DNA from: Gammaproteobacteria bacterium
Lineage (GTDB): Bacteria; Pseudomonadota; Gammaproteobacteria; HK1
Assembly (NCBI GenBank): GCA_020444775.1
Contig: JAGRHX010000260.1
Coordinates: 1-14,873 of the forward strand
Length of the DNA: 14,873 nucleotides
Direction of reading: 5' to 3'
Position numbers and translations under genes: made by a program. This document shows positions 7,631-14,873 of the stretch, in pieces. The first letter of the stretch is position 1; every line of letters begins with the position of its first letter. The notes beneath the pieces are model-generated. The model did not search any database, was not told the DNA's origin, and saw only the letters and a list, made by a program, of their open reading frames with translations.

Positions 7631-7851
7631 CGCCACCATGACCGGCGTTCAGCCGATGCCCCCGGGCATGCTCGTGCGCCGCGCCCCCACGGGACCCGGC
7701 CGGGCACGACCGTGTGTCGTAGCCCCGATCGGCCTCGGACGCGAGCCGCCTCGACCGCCGATCTCGAAGCCACTTTCTAGATCCACTATCGATACAGCCA
7801 GCCGATGATGCAGTCCGCCTCGAATGGTTCCGCCACCCATGCTTCGCAACG

Positions 7852-7868
7852 GCCGGGGCTGCCCCGGC
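7852..7868 (+). promoter_or_regulatory. GC-rich hairpin abutting the GMC oxidoreductase start codon
   Basis: GCCGGGGC (7852-7859) and GCCCCGGC (7861-7868) are exact inverted arms around one T, ending one base before ATG 7870. It occupies the place where a Shine-Dalgarno site should be; none is visible. It could be an operator-like palindrome or an RNA fold limiting initiation. Confidence 0.45.
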
Positions 7869-7869
7869 G

Positions 7870-9528
7870 ATGAGCGCGCAAGAGAATTCCGCTTTCGACG
7901 CCGAGTTCGACTACGTGCTGGTCGGCTCCGGCAGCGCCGGCTCGGTGCTCGCCAATCGTCTGACCGAGGATGGCAGACACCGCGTCTGCGTGCTCGAGGC
8001 CGGGCCGCGTGACCTGAACCCGTTCATCCACATTCCGGCCGGCTTCATCAAGACGGTGGTCAATCCGTCGGTCAACTGGTTGTACGCCATGGAGCCGAGC
8101 GAGGGCACGGCCGGGCGTAGCATCGCCCAGCCGCGTGGCAAGACGCTCGGCGGCTCCAGCTCCATCAACGGCCACATCTACAACCGTGGCACCCCGCTGG
8201 ACTTCGACCAGTGGGCGCAGATGGGCAATCGCGGCTGGGGCTACGCCGACGTGCTGCCGTATTTCCGCCGCTGCGAGCGCCGCATTGGCGATGGTGATGA
8301 CACCTACCGGGGCCGCGAGGGCAACTTCGTGGTCGAGGACCTCGAGTGGCGGCATCCGCTGTGCGAGGCCTTCATCGACGGCGCGGTGAGCCTTGGGATC
8401 CCACGCAACCCGGACTACAACGGCCGCGAGCAGAAGGGCGTCGGCTACTTCCAGCGCAGCGTCCACAAGGGCCGCCGGATGAGCGCGGCGCGCGCCTTCC
8501 TGCACCCGGCGCGGCAGCGCCGCAATCTCAGTGTGATCACCCACGCCCACGCCACCGGGATCGTCCTCGAAGGCAAGCGCGCGATCGGCGTCAGCTACCG
8601 ACGCGGCGCGAGCCAGCAGCGGATCCGCGCCGCGCGCGAGGTGATCGTCTGTGGCGGTGCCATCAACTCACCGCAGCTGCTGCAGCTATCGGGCATCGGC
8701 CCGGCGCCGTTGCTGAAATCGCACGGCATCGAGGTCAAGCACGCCCTGCCGGGGGTCGGCGAAAATCTTCGCGACCACTACGCGATCCGGCTCGCCTGCC
8801 GGATCAAGAACACCCGCACCATCAACGAGCTGTCACGTGGTCTGCCGCTGCTCGGCGAGATCGCCCGCTATCTGGTCAAGCGCGAAGGCATCCTGACCCT
8901 GCAGCCGACCCTGGTGCACGTGTTCTGGCCCTCACAGGACCACTACGACACCAGCGATCTGCAGCTGACCTTCACCCCGGCCAGCTACGACGAGGGCGTG
9001 CAATCCAAGCTCGAATCCGAGCCGGGCGCGACGGTGGCGGCCTGGCAGCAGCGCCCGGAGAGCACCGGCTTCGTGCGTATCCGCTCGACCGATCCTTTCG
9101 AGAAGCCGATCATCCAGCCCAACTATCTGGCCGACGAGATAGACCAGCAGGTCTGCGTGGCCGGGATCAAGCTGGCGCGTCGGCTCATGCACACCGATCC
9201 GCTGGCGCCGTTCTTGGAGCGCGAGACCTTTCCCGGCCCCGAGGTCCGCAGCGACGCGGAATTGCTCGACTTCGCGCGCGGCCGCGGCACCACCGCTTTT
9301 CACGTGATGGGGACCAACAAGATGGGTCCGGCCACCGATCCGATGGCGGTGGTCGATGACACGCTCAAGGTGCACGGTATCGAGGGGCTACGCGTGGTGG
9401 ACGCGTCGGTGATGCCGACCATGCCCTCGGCCAACACCAACGCCTCGACCTTGATGATCGGCGAGAAGGCCGCCGATCTGATCCTCGGCAAGCAGCCGCT
9501 GCCCGCGGCGCAGCTGGACAGCCATTGA
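7870..9528 (+). CDS. GMC-family flavin alcohol oxidoreductase (choline/AlkJ-type dehydrogenase)
   Basis: 552 aa, normal for the family. FDYVLVGSGSAGSVLANRL (13-31) is the FAD dinucleotide-binding GxGxxG motif. PRGKTLGGSSSINGHIY (88-104) is the first GMC signature, GGAINSPQLLQLSGIGP (262-278) the second. The C-terminal catalytic pair is H478 (TAFHVMGTNKMG) and N524 (ANTNASTLMIGEKAADLI). It should oxidise a primary or secondary alcohol to the carbonyl with FAD, passing electrons to a quinone/cytochrome or oxygen. Closest in feel to choline dehydrogenase and alkanol dehydrogenase AlkJ; the substrate cannot be told. No signal peptide, so cytoplasmic or membrane-associated. ATG 7870 is the only sensible start ahead of the FAD motif, though a hairpin replaces the ribosome binding site. 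First gene of the plus-strand metabolic run. Confidence 0.93.
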   Translation: MSAQENSAFDAEFDYVLVGSGSAGSVLANRLTEDGRHRVCVLEAGPRDLNPFIHIPAGFIKTVVNPSVNWLYAMEPSEGTAGRSIAQPRGKTLGGSSSINGHIYNRGTPLDFDQWAQMGNRGWGYADVLPYFRRCERRIGDGDDTYRGREGNFVVEDLEWRHPLCEAFIDGAVSLGIPRNPDYNGREQKGVGYFQRSVHKGRRMSAARAFLHPARQRRNLSVITHAHATGIVLEGKRAIGVSYRRGASQQRIRAAREVIVCGGAINSPQLLQLSGIGPAPLLKSHGIEVKHALPGVGENLRDHYAIRLACRIKNTRTINELSRGLPLLGEIARYLVKREGILTLQPTLVHVFWPSQDHYDTSDLQLTFTPASYDEGVQSKLESEPGATVAAWQQRPESTGFVRIRSTDPFEKPIIQPNYLADEIDQQVCVAGIKLARRLMHTDPLAPFLERETFPGPEVRSDAELLDFARGRGTTAFHVMGTNKMGPATDPMAVVDDTLKVHGIEGLRVVDASVMPTMPSANTNASTLMIGEKAADLILGKQPLPAAQLDSH

Positions 9529-9610
9529 ACGAACGACGGCAAGGCGACCGCCACGGTCGTCGCGCACCAGCCATCACGCACGCCGTGCGCACCCGGTATG
9601 GGCCACGCGC

Positions 9611-11131
9611 ATGCCGATAATCAACAAGCCGGCCACCGGTCCCTTCACCCGGCGCGAGCGCATCATCATCACGGTCCCGGTGCTGATGGCGTCGCTGCTG
9701 CACGCGGTCAACATGAGCACCGCCTATGTGGCGCTGCCCAACATCCAGGGCAATCTGTCCGCGACCCCGGACCAGATCGGCTGGATCATCACCGCCTTCG
9801 TGGTGGCTAGCGCGGTCGGCACCGTGCTCACCGGCTTCTTCAGCTCGCGCTTCGGCCGACGCAATGTGTTCCTGGCCGCGATCGTCGGCTTCACCCTCAC
9901 CGGAGGCCTGTGCGCGAGCGCCACCGGACTGGTCGACCTGGTGCTGTTCCGCATGCTGCAGGGCTTCGTCAGCGCGCCGCTGCTGCCCATCTCGCAGTCG
10001 ATCATGCTCGACACCTACCCACGCGAACGACACGGCTTCGCCATGAGCATCTGGTCGATGGGGATGATCCTCGGGCCGGTGCTGGGCCCGACGATCGGCG
10101 CGCTGGTCACCGAGTGGTATGGCTGGCGTCTGGTGTTCTTCATCAACGTGCCGCTCGGCGTCGTCGCCTTCATCGGCATCGCGCTGACCCTGCCCGAGGC
10201 CGCGCGTGGCCGCCAACGCTTCGATTGGCTCGGTGTGACCACGCTCATCGTCGGGGTCTCCGCGCTGCAGCTGATGCTCGACCGTGGCCAGCAGCTCGAC
10301 TGGTTCGAGTCGCTGGAGATCCAGCTCGAGGCGGCGGTCGCGGTGCTGTGCCTGTACATGTTCGTGGTGCACAGCCTGACATCGAGCGCCCCGTATCTGG
10401 ATCTCAGCATGTTCACCGACCGCAACTACGCGGTCGGTCTGTGCCTGATCTTCATCTTCGGCATCGCCGCGTTCGCGACCATGTTCATCCTGCCGTTGTT
10501 CCTGCAGGCCGTGCAGCATTACCCCGTGCTCACCGCGGGCTGGCTACTCTCGGCCCGGGGCCTCGGGACCATGCTCGCAATGTTCTCCAGCGGCCTGCTG
10601 GCCGACCGCTTCCCACCCAAGTACCTGATCCTGTGCGGTCTGCTCTGCATCGGCATCAGCAGTCTGGTGATGACCGGGTGGTCGGCCGAGGTGGAGATGC
10701 ACGAGGTGATATGGATGATCGTCCTGAGCGGTTTCGGCATGGGCATGATGTGGGTGTCGCTGACCACCGTCACCTTCTCGACCCTTTCACCGGAGCTGCG
10801 CGTGGATGCCGCGGCATTGTTCGCGCTGGTGCGGGCCATAGGCGCGAGCATGGGCACCTCGGTCACGGTCGCGGTGCTGGTGCGCTCCTCGCAGGTCAAC
10901 TACATCGAGCTGAAGGACCATATCTCCAGCGGACGCGAATACCTGACCGCGCTGGCGCCGCAGATCTGGAGCATCGATTCGACCAGCGGTCTGCTCTCCA
11001 TGTACAAGCTGGTGCTGTCACAGGCGCAGATGATCGGCTTCATCAATACCTTCATGATGCTCTCGGTGGTGATCTTCGCCACCGTGCCGCTGGTGTTCTT
11101 CTTCAAGAGCAAGCCGAAGAGCGCGCACTGA
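9611..11131 (+). CDS. DHA2-family MFS transporter (EmrB/QacA type)
   Basis: 506 aa, strongly hydrophobic, the length expected of a 14-helix drug:H+ antiporter. Motif A is GFFSSRFGRR (75-84), motif B is LFRMLQGF with Arg114, and motif C is GMILGPVLGPTIGA (151-164), the antiporter signature. TPDQIGWIITAFVVAS (52-67) matches the EmrB family. In TM1 the usual LDxTIVNVALP is VNMSTAYVALP, with Asn34 where Asp is common. Likely exports an organic compound across the inner membrane by proton exchange. No HlyD/EmrA-type adaptor or outer-membrane channel is encoded nearby. The ribosome site is weak. It lies 82 nt after the GMC oxidoreductase, so probably the same transcript; the substrate may be an intermediate of the neighbouring enzymes. 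Confidence 0.92.
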   Translation: MPIINKPATGPFTRRERIIITVPVLMASLLHAVNMSTAYVALPNIQGNLSATPDQIGWIITAFVVASAVGTVLTGFFSSRFGRRNVFLAAIVGFTLTGGLCASATGLVDLVLFRMLQGFVSAPLLPISQSIMLDTYPRERHGFAMSIWSMGMILGPVLGPTIGALVTEWYGWRLVFFINVPLGVVAFIGIALTLPEAARGRQRFDWLGVTTLIVGVSALQLMLDRGQQLDWFESLEIQLEAAVAVLCLYMFVVHSLTSSAPYLDLSMFTDRNYAVGLCLIFIFGIAAFATMFILPLFLQAVQHYPVLTAGWLLSARGLGTMLAMFSSGLLADRFPPKYLILCGLLCIGISSLVMTGWSAEVEMHEVIWMIVLSGFGMGMMWVSLTTVTFSTLSPELRVDAAALFALVRAIGASMGTSVTVAVLVRSSQVNYIELKDHISSGREYLTALAPQIWSIDSTSGLLSMYKLVLSQAQMIGFINTFMMLSVVIFATVPLVFFFKSKPKSAH

Positions 11132-11153
11132 AGCGATACCGCGCCGAATGCCG

Positions 11154-11173
11154 GACACGCTTCGCTGCGTGTC
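11154..11173 (+). terminator. Hairpin downstream of the MFS gene
   Basis: GACACGC (11154-11160) and GCGTGTC (11167-11173) form a perfect 7-bp stem with loop TTCGCT, 22 nt after the MFS stop. There is no T-run; it may be a weak terminator or an RNA processing/attenuation site within the 147-nt gap. Confidence 0.4.
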
Positions 11174-11278
11174 GAAGCATCGAGCCGAAGCGATCGCCGA
11201 CACTGCTCCACCCGGCCGTGCCGCGGCGTTCACGAAGCGGTCCAATGCCAGTCCCCGAGCACGACTCGCAATACGACG

Positions 11279-12031
11279 ATGCCTCACGATCTCCTGACGC
11301 TGTGCTTGATCGCGATGACATTCCTGCTCGCGGGTCTGGTCAAGGGCGTGATAGGCCTCGGTCTGCCGACCGTCAGCCTTGCGCTGCTGAGCATGGTGCT
11401 GAATCTGCCGGCCGCGATGGCGCTGATGCTGGTGCCGTCCTTTGCCACCAATCTCTGGCAGGCCCTGCAGGGCGGCCATCTGGCCGGTCTGCTGCGGCGG
11501 CTGTGGCCGTTCCTGCTACCGGCGACATTGACCGTGGCGATCGGCGCGCGTGGCCTGCAGACGCTGCCGCTGCATCTGCTCGGCGGGCTGCTCGGGGTGC
11601 TGCTGGTGTGCTACGCGCTGCTGGGTCTGAGCGGTCTGCGCTGGTCGCTGCACGGCCGGCGTGAGACCTGGCTGGGTCCGTTGCTCGGTGCGTTGAACGG
11701 CGTGCTCACCGGAATGACCGGCTCGTTCGTGTTCCCCGGGGTGATGTACCTGCAAGCCACCGGGCTGACGCGCGAGCAGCTGATTCAGGCCATGGGCATC
11801 CTCTTCACCCTGTCGACGCTGGCACTGGGTCTGGCCTTGCAGGAACGACGGCTGCTCGATCCCGAGCTGGGACTGTTGTCCGTTGCTGCGCTGCTGCCGG
11901 CCGGCGCTGGCATGGTCGTTGGCCGACGCCTGCGCCAACGACTCTCCGAACCCCACTTTCGCCGGATATTCTTCCTGGCCTTGCTGCTTGTCGGTGCGCA
12001 TATCATTGTCCGCGCGCTCGTCACACGCTGA
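11279..12031 (+). CDS. TauE/SafE-family membrane permease
   Basis: 250 aa, about seven to eight hydrophobic helices. Two internal copies of the TauE/SafE motif are visible: GLVKGVIGLGLP (19-30) and GALNGVLTGMTGSFVFPGV (137-155). The C-terminal PAGAGMVVGRRLRQRLSEPHF segment is also typical of the family (formerly DUF81). Characterised members move sulfite, sulfoacetate or other small organic anions, usually by export. The partner anion here is not evident. ATG 11279 is chosen for family length and motif position; no clear Shine-Dalgarno site precedes it. It lies 147 nt after the MFS gene and 80 nt before the methyltransferase-like gene. Confidence 0.88.
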   Translation: MPHDLLTLCLIAMTFLLAGLVKGVIGLGLPTVSLALLSMVLNLPAAMALMLVPSFATNLWQALQGGHLAGLLRRLWPFLLPATLTVAIGARGLQTLPLHLLGGLLGVLLVCYALLGLSGLRWSLHGRRETWLGPLLGALNGVLTGMTGSFVFPGVMYLQATGLTREQLIQAMGILFTLSTLALGLALQERRLLDPELGLLSVAALLPAGAGMVVGRRLRQRLSEPHFRRIFFLALLLVGAHIIVRALVTR

Positions 12032-12111
12032 ACCGGTAGCCACGCGGACTTTCCCACGACGCCGCATCCGGTCAGGATAGACAGCTCGTGACGGTGAACT
12101 GGAGAGGGAAC

Positions 12112-13146
12112 GTGACCGACCAGGCCTCCAAGCCAGCGGGCTCCGCGCGGCTGACCGAGCTCGCCTTTGCCTACAAGAACAGCAACACCCTGCTGACCGC
12201 GATCGATCTGGACCTGTTCACGCACATCGCGGCCGGCGCCGACCGCCTGGGCCCGCTCGCGGATCGGGTCGGCATGGATGCGGAGATCGTCGATCGCATC
12301 GTCACCGTGTGCAAGGCGCTTGACCTCGTCGAGGAACTCGACGGCCGGTTGCGCAACCGCGAGGACGTCGACCGCTATCTGGTGCGCACCGAGAAGGGTT
12401 TTCTCGGTGACTACTTCCGCACCTCGGCGCGCCGTGACTACGCAACCTGGGCGGATCTGACCGGGCACCTGGACGGCAGCGTGGCGGACGTCGCCGACCA
12501 TGTGGACTACAAGCTGCTGATGGCCGATCCGGCCCGCGCCCGGCAGTTCACCGAGCTCGGCTACAAGGGTGCCATTGGTCTTGCCTACCGGCTGACCCGG
12601 GTCTTCGACTTCGCCCGTCACCGCCGCTGGCTGGATTTCGCCGGCGGCTCCGGGGTGTACTCGATCGCCGCCTGTGAGCGGAACCCGGACCTGCGCGCCA
12701 CGGTGATGGATCAGCCCAATGTGATCGCGGTCGCTCGTGAGTACATTGCCGCCAAGGGACTGAGCGAGCGTATCGACGTCGCCACCGGCGACTTCCTGAT
12801 CGGCGACGACTATCCGCCCGGCCATGACCTCATCTCCTTCATCACGCCGCTGCAAGGCTATATGCCCGATGCGGTGATACAGGTCTTCGGCAACGCCTTT
12901 GCCGCGCTCGAGCCGGGCGGCGAGATCCTGGTCATCGACTACATGCTCGAGAACGACAAGACAGGTCCATTGGACCCGGCCCTGGTCAGCCTGTTCTCGG
13001 TGCGCGGCGGCCGACCACGGGGACGAGTCAACACCGGTACCGAGTTCCGCCGGTTCCTGCACGAGGCCGGCTTCGAGCAGATTGACACTCGGTGGTTCAC
13101 ACCTCATCAGCTCGGTCTGGTCACCGCGCGCAAGCCCGGCCCCTGA
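12112..13146 (+). CDS. Class I SAM-dependent O-methyltransferase-fold protein (plant-COMT type)
   Basis: 344 aa from GTG 12112, chosen because GGAG at 12101-12104 (in GGAGAGGG) lies 7 nt upstream; GTG 12088 would give 352 aa with a weaker site. The N-terminal part (about 10-95) is the winged-helix dimerisation domain (NSNTLLTAIDLDLFTHIA, ...KALDLVEEL). The Rossmann domain has SAM motif I WLDFAGGSGVYSIA (173-186), an acidic residue after strand 2 (VMDQPNVIAVARE) and the post-motif ALEPGGEILVIDYM. The catalytic LHDW motif of the family reads LQGY (Gln248 in place of His), so methyl transfer by the usual His base is not expected. It may still methylate, or, like some relatives (RdmB, LepI), use the cofactor for other chemistry. 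Followed after 35 nt by the crotonase gene, probably co-transcribed. Confidence 0.88.
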   Translation: MTDQASKPAGSARLTELAFAYKNSNTLLTAIDLDLFTHIAAGADRLGPLADRVGMDAEIVDRIVTVCKALDLVEELDGRLRNREDVDRYLVRTEKGFLGDYFRTSARRDYATWADLTGHLDGSVADVADHVDYKLLMADPARARQFTELGYKGAIGLAYRLTRVFDFARHRRWLDFAGGSGVYSIAACERNPDLRATVMDQPNVIAVAREYIAAKGLSERIDVATGDFLIGDDYPPGHDLISFITPLQGYMPDAVIQVFGNAFAALEPGGEILVIDYMLENDKTGPLDPALVSLFSVRGGRPRGRVNTGTEFRRFLHEAGFEQIDTRWFTPHQLGLVTARKPGP

Positions 13147-13181
13147 TTGGCCATACCCATCACCACCACAGGAGCATCAGC

Positions 13182-13943
13182 ATGTCCTGGAACACCGTGA
13201 CCGTAGAACGTCAGGCGCCCATCGCCATCGTCCGCATGAACCGCCCGGCACAGCTCAACGCCTTCAATGCCGAGCTCAGCGAGGAGCTGGCCGAGGTGGG
13301 ACGCAGCTTTCATCGTGACCACGACATCCACGCGGTGATCCTCACCGGCTCGCTACGCGCCTTCTCGGCCGGCGCGGATCTCAAGGAGGAACGGCCGCGC
13401 GGCAGCCTCGCCGAGCAGCGCGATCGCAGCCATCTGGGCCGGCATCTGTGTCGCGCCTGGGAGGAGATGCCACAGACCACCATCGCCGCCATCGAGGGCC
13501 CGGCGGTCGGCGCGGGCGTTGCGATCGCCATCTCCTGCGACTGGCGGGTGATGGCCGACAACGCCTTTCTGTACGTGCCCGAGGTCAAGATCGGCCTGAC
13601 CCTGCAGTGGCAGGCCATCCCACGCCTGGTCGCGCTGGTCGGCCCCGCTCGCGCCAAGCGCATCGTCATGCTGTGCGAGCGGATGGGTGCCGAGCAGGCC
13701 CTGCAATGGGGTCTCATCGAGGAGATCGCGCCGGCCGGCGGCGCGCTGGACAAGGCCCTGGAGCTGGCCCGCGCCGCCTGCGAGATGCCGCCGGTGATCA
13801 TGACCATGAGCAAGCAGGCCATCAACGCCACCGCCAACGTGCATATGCACGCGGTCTCCTACATGGATTCGGATGTGTCGATCCTGGTCCGCGATACCGA
13901 CGAAGCGAAGGCGGCGCGCGAGCGGTTCAGGGCCAAGAAGTAA
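13182..13943 (+). CDS. Enoyl-CoA hydratase/isomerase (crotonase) family protein
   Basis: 253 aa, cytoplasmic. RMNRPAQLNAFN (18-29) is the N-terminal crotonase segment. FSAGADLKEE (61-70) and EGPAVGAGVAIAISCD (105-120) supply the CoA-binding and oxyanion-hole backbone. The second catalytic-type glutamate is kept (E134 in YVPEVKIGLT), but the first (Glu144 of rat hydratase, in GGGCEL) is Ala114 here, so simple hydration of enoyl-CoA is unlikely. Isomerase, hydrolase, lyase or dehalogenase-like chemistry on a CoA thioester is possible. The C-terminus has the usual MSKQAIN helix. Start certain: AGGAG at 13170-13174, seven nt before ATG 13182. It lies 35 nt after the methyltransferase-like gene. 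Confidence 0.92.
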   Translation: MSWNTVTVERQAPIAIVRMNRPAQLNAFNAELSEELAEVGRSFHRDHDIHAVILTGSLRAFSAGADLKEERPRGSLAEQRDRSHLGRHLCRAWEEMPQTTIAAIEGPAVGAGVAIAISCDWRVMADNAFLYVPEVKIGLTLQWQAIPRLVALVGPARAKRIVMLCERMGAEQALQWGLIEEIAPAGGALDKALELARAACEMPPVIMTMSKQAINATANVHMHAVSYMDSDVSILVRDTDEAKAARERFRAKK

Positions 13944-13960
13944 CCGGACCCGAAGAAGAT

Positions 13961-13995
13961 GCCGGATGGACGCGCGAATGCAGTGTCCATCCGGC
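13961..13995 (+). terminator. 11-bp perfect hairpin after the crotonase gene
   Basis: GCCGGATGGAC (13961-13971) and GTCCATCCGGC (13985-13995) pair exactly over a 13-nt loop, 17 nt after the stop. No T-run follows. Its position at the head of a 254-nt gap suggests a transcript end before the dehydrogenase gene. Confidence 0.5.
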
Positions 13996-14056
13996 GTCGG
14001 CCGGCCGCCGCCTGCGTGTCGAAACCGCCTGCCTCATCGACCTCGAAGTCGGGACC

Positions 14057-14085
14057 TTGAATCTGGCCACGACCGCCGCGATAGT
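14057..14085 (+). promoter_or_regulatory. Candidate sigma-70 promoter for the dehydrogenase gene
   Basis: TTGAAT (14057-14062) and GATAGT (14080-14085) match the -35 and -10 consensus at 4 of 6 positions each with an ideal 17-nt spacer. They lie 112 nt upstream of ATG 14198 and after the 13961-13995 hairpin. Confidence 0.4.
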
Positions 14086-14197
14086 GGCGCCCTTTTCCAC
14101 CTTCGGCCCAGAGCGTGGGCTCGCCCCGGGCGTCTCCCCGTCAGGCGACGTCTACACACGCCCGCACCGCCCCATATCCAGACCAGAGGACTCTTGA

Positions 14198-14873
14198 ATG
14201 CGCAATTACCGGATCGCGGCAATCCCCGCCGACGGCATTGGCCCGGAGGTCATCAACGCCGGGGCCCGCGTGCTCGAGGCGCTGGCCCATCGGGTCGGTG
14301 ACCTGAATCTGGATTTCACCTTCTTCGACTGGGGCTCGGACTACTACAAGCGCCACGGCGCGATGATGCCGGCGGACGGTCTCGAGCAGCTCAAGCCCTA
14401 CAATGCGATCTACTTCGGCGCGGTCGGCTCACCCGAGGTGCCCGACCACATCACCCTGTGGGGCCTACGTCTGCCCATCTGTCAGGGCTTCGACCAGTAC
14501 GCCAACGTGCGTCCGACCCGGATCATTCCCGGCATCAGCTCCCCGCTGCGCAACGCAGGACCAGGCGATCTGGACTGGGTTATCGTGCGCGAGAACTCCG
14601 AGGGTGAGTACGCCGGCATGGGCGGACGCGCGCACAAGGGCATGCCCGAGGAGGTCGGCACCGAGGTCGCGGTCTTCACCCGGGTGGGCGTGACCCGGAT
14701 CATGCGCTATGCGTTCAGACTCGCACAGTCACGCCCACGCAAGCTGCTCACCGTGGTCACCAAATCCAACGCCCAGCGCCACGGCATGGTCATGTGGGAC
14801 GAGATCGCCGCCGAGGTCGCACAGTCCTTTCCCGACGTCACCTGGGATAAGATGCTGGTCGACGCCATGACCG
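14198..14873 (+). CDS. ttuC: Tartrate/D-malate-type decarboxylating dehydrogenase, 5' part
   Basis: The first 225 codons are present; the gene runs past the window end. It belongs to the isocitrate/isopropylmalate dehydrogenase superfamily: IPADGIGPEVI (9-19), RENSEGEYAGMGGR (131-144) with catalytic Tyr138, TKSNAQRHGM with Lys189, and VDAMT with metal-ligand Asp222. The segment HITLWGLRLPICQGFDQYAN and following VRP (84-106) resembles E. coli DmlA (HVSLWDSLL...FDQYVNLRP) rather than LeuB, so an NAD- and metal-dependent oxidation/decarboxylation of tartrate, D-malate or a related 2-hydroxy acid is expected. The start is certain: AGAGGA at 14185-14190, seven nt before ATG 14198. Exact substrate is inference. 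It is separated from the crotonase gene by 254 nt with a hairpin and a possible promoter of its own. Confidence 0.92.
   Translation, partial: MRNYRIAAIPADGIGPEVINAGARVLEALAHRVGDLNLDFTFFDWGSDYYKRHGAMMPADGLEQLKPYNAIYFGAVGSPEVPDHITLWGLRLPICQGFDQYANVRPTRIIPGISSPLRNAGPGDLDWVIVRENSEGEYAGMGGRAHKGMPEEVGTEVAVFTRVGVTRIMRYAFRLAQSRPRKLLTVVTKSNAQRHGMVMWDEIAAEVAQSFPDVTWDKMLVDAMT

Larger units (their letters stand above)
7523..7869. other. 347-nt stretch without a convincing gene
   Basis: Between cupin stop and GMC oxidoreductase start. It holds a GC-rich stem (7549-7569), a TATAAT box (7625-7630), a long-loop inverted repeat GATCGGC/GCCGATC (7727-7733 and 7757-7763) and a GC-rich hairpin touching the next start codon (7852-7868). 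A 56-codon frame from ATG 7638 has Pro/Arg-rich, non-protein-like composition and no ribosome binding site. Confidence 0.6.

Noticed and set aside
7638..7808. 56-codon frame from an ATG just after the TATAAT box
   Set aside because: Pro/Arg-rich composition, no ribosome binding site and no recognisable motif; better read as non-coding leader sequence.
9365..10519. 384-codon minus-strand open frame opposite the MFS gene and GMC end
   Set aside because: Shadow of high-GC coding DNA: the product is Glu/Gln/Arg/His-rich low-complexity sequence, and the plus strand clearly encodes conserved proteins.
9910..11664. 584-codon plus-strand frame overlapping the MFS and TauE genes
   Set aside because: Out-of-frame shadow rich in Arg/Ala/Gly/His with no recognisable domain, crossing two well-supported membrane protein genes.
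11785..13107. 440-codon minus-strand frame opposite the TauE and methyltransferase-like genes
   Set aside because: Antisense shadow; no family motif, while both plus-strand genes have conserved motifs and, for the methyltransferase, a clear ribosome site.

Overview
The window is GC-rich chromosomal DNA of bacterial type. Genes are densely packed, with Shine-Dalgarno sites of the AGGAG kind. YgiQ-type and YpfJ-type proteins, a classical transmembrane chemoreceptor and a DmlA/TtuC-like dehydrogenase together suggest a proteobacterium, most likely a gammaproteobacterium. Genus cannot be fixed by reading alone. I see no phage genes, insertion sequence, CRISPR array, tRNA or rRNA.

Region 1 (1-4372) opens with the N-terminus of a minus-strand YgiQ-family radical SAM protein. 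It diverges from a small single-HKD phospholipase D-like protein. A YpfJ-type membrane zinc metallopeptidase follows. Next is a tight pair: an exported rhodanese domain protein 15 nt upstream of a methyl-accepting chemotaxis protein. A perfect 16-bp hairpin (4381-4416) closes this block.

Region 2 (4373-7522) holds a minus-strand secreted protein of unknown function, a plus-strand uncharacterised protein with a very basic tail and an uncertain start, and a divergent pair. That pair is a glutathione S-transferase (minus) and a small cupin (plus), with an 18-bp perfect palindrome in their shared upstream region.

Region 3 (7523-14873) begins with about 350 bp without a convincing gene. Six plus-strand metabolic or transport genes follow: GMC flavin alcohol oxidoreductase, DHA2-type MFS transporter, TauE/SafE permease, O-methyltransferase-fold protein, crotonase-fold protein, and a tartrate/D-malate-type decarboxylating dehydrogenase cut by the window end. 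Gaps are 35-254 nt, so this may be one or more transcription units. The set looks like an accessory uptake/export plus catabolic (or modification) module. Its substrate cannot be read from the sequence. Two of its enzymes lack a catalytic residue of the textbook family (the His base of plant-type O-methyltransferases, and the first Glu of enoyl-CoA hydratase). This makes the locus the best candidate here for undescribed chemistry.
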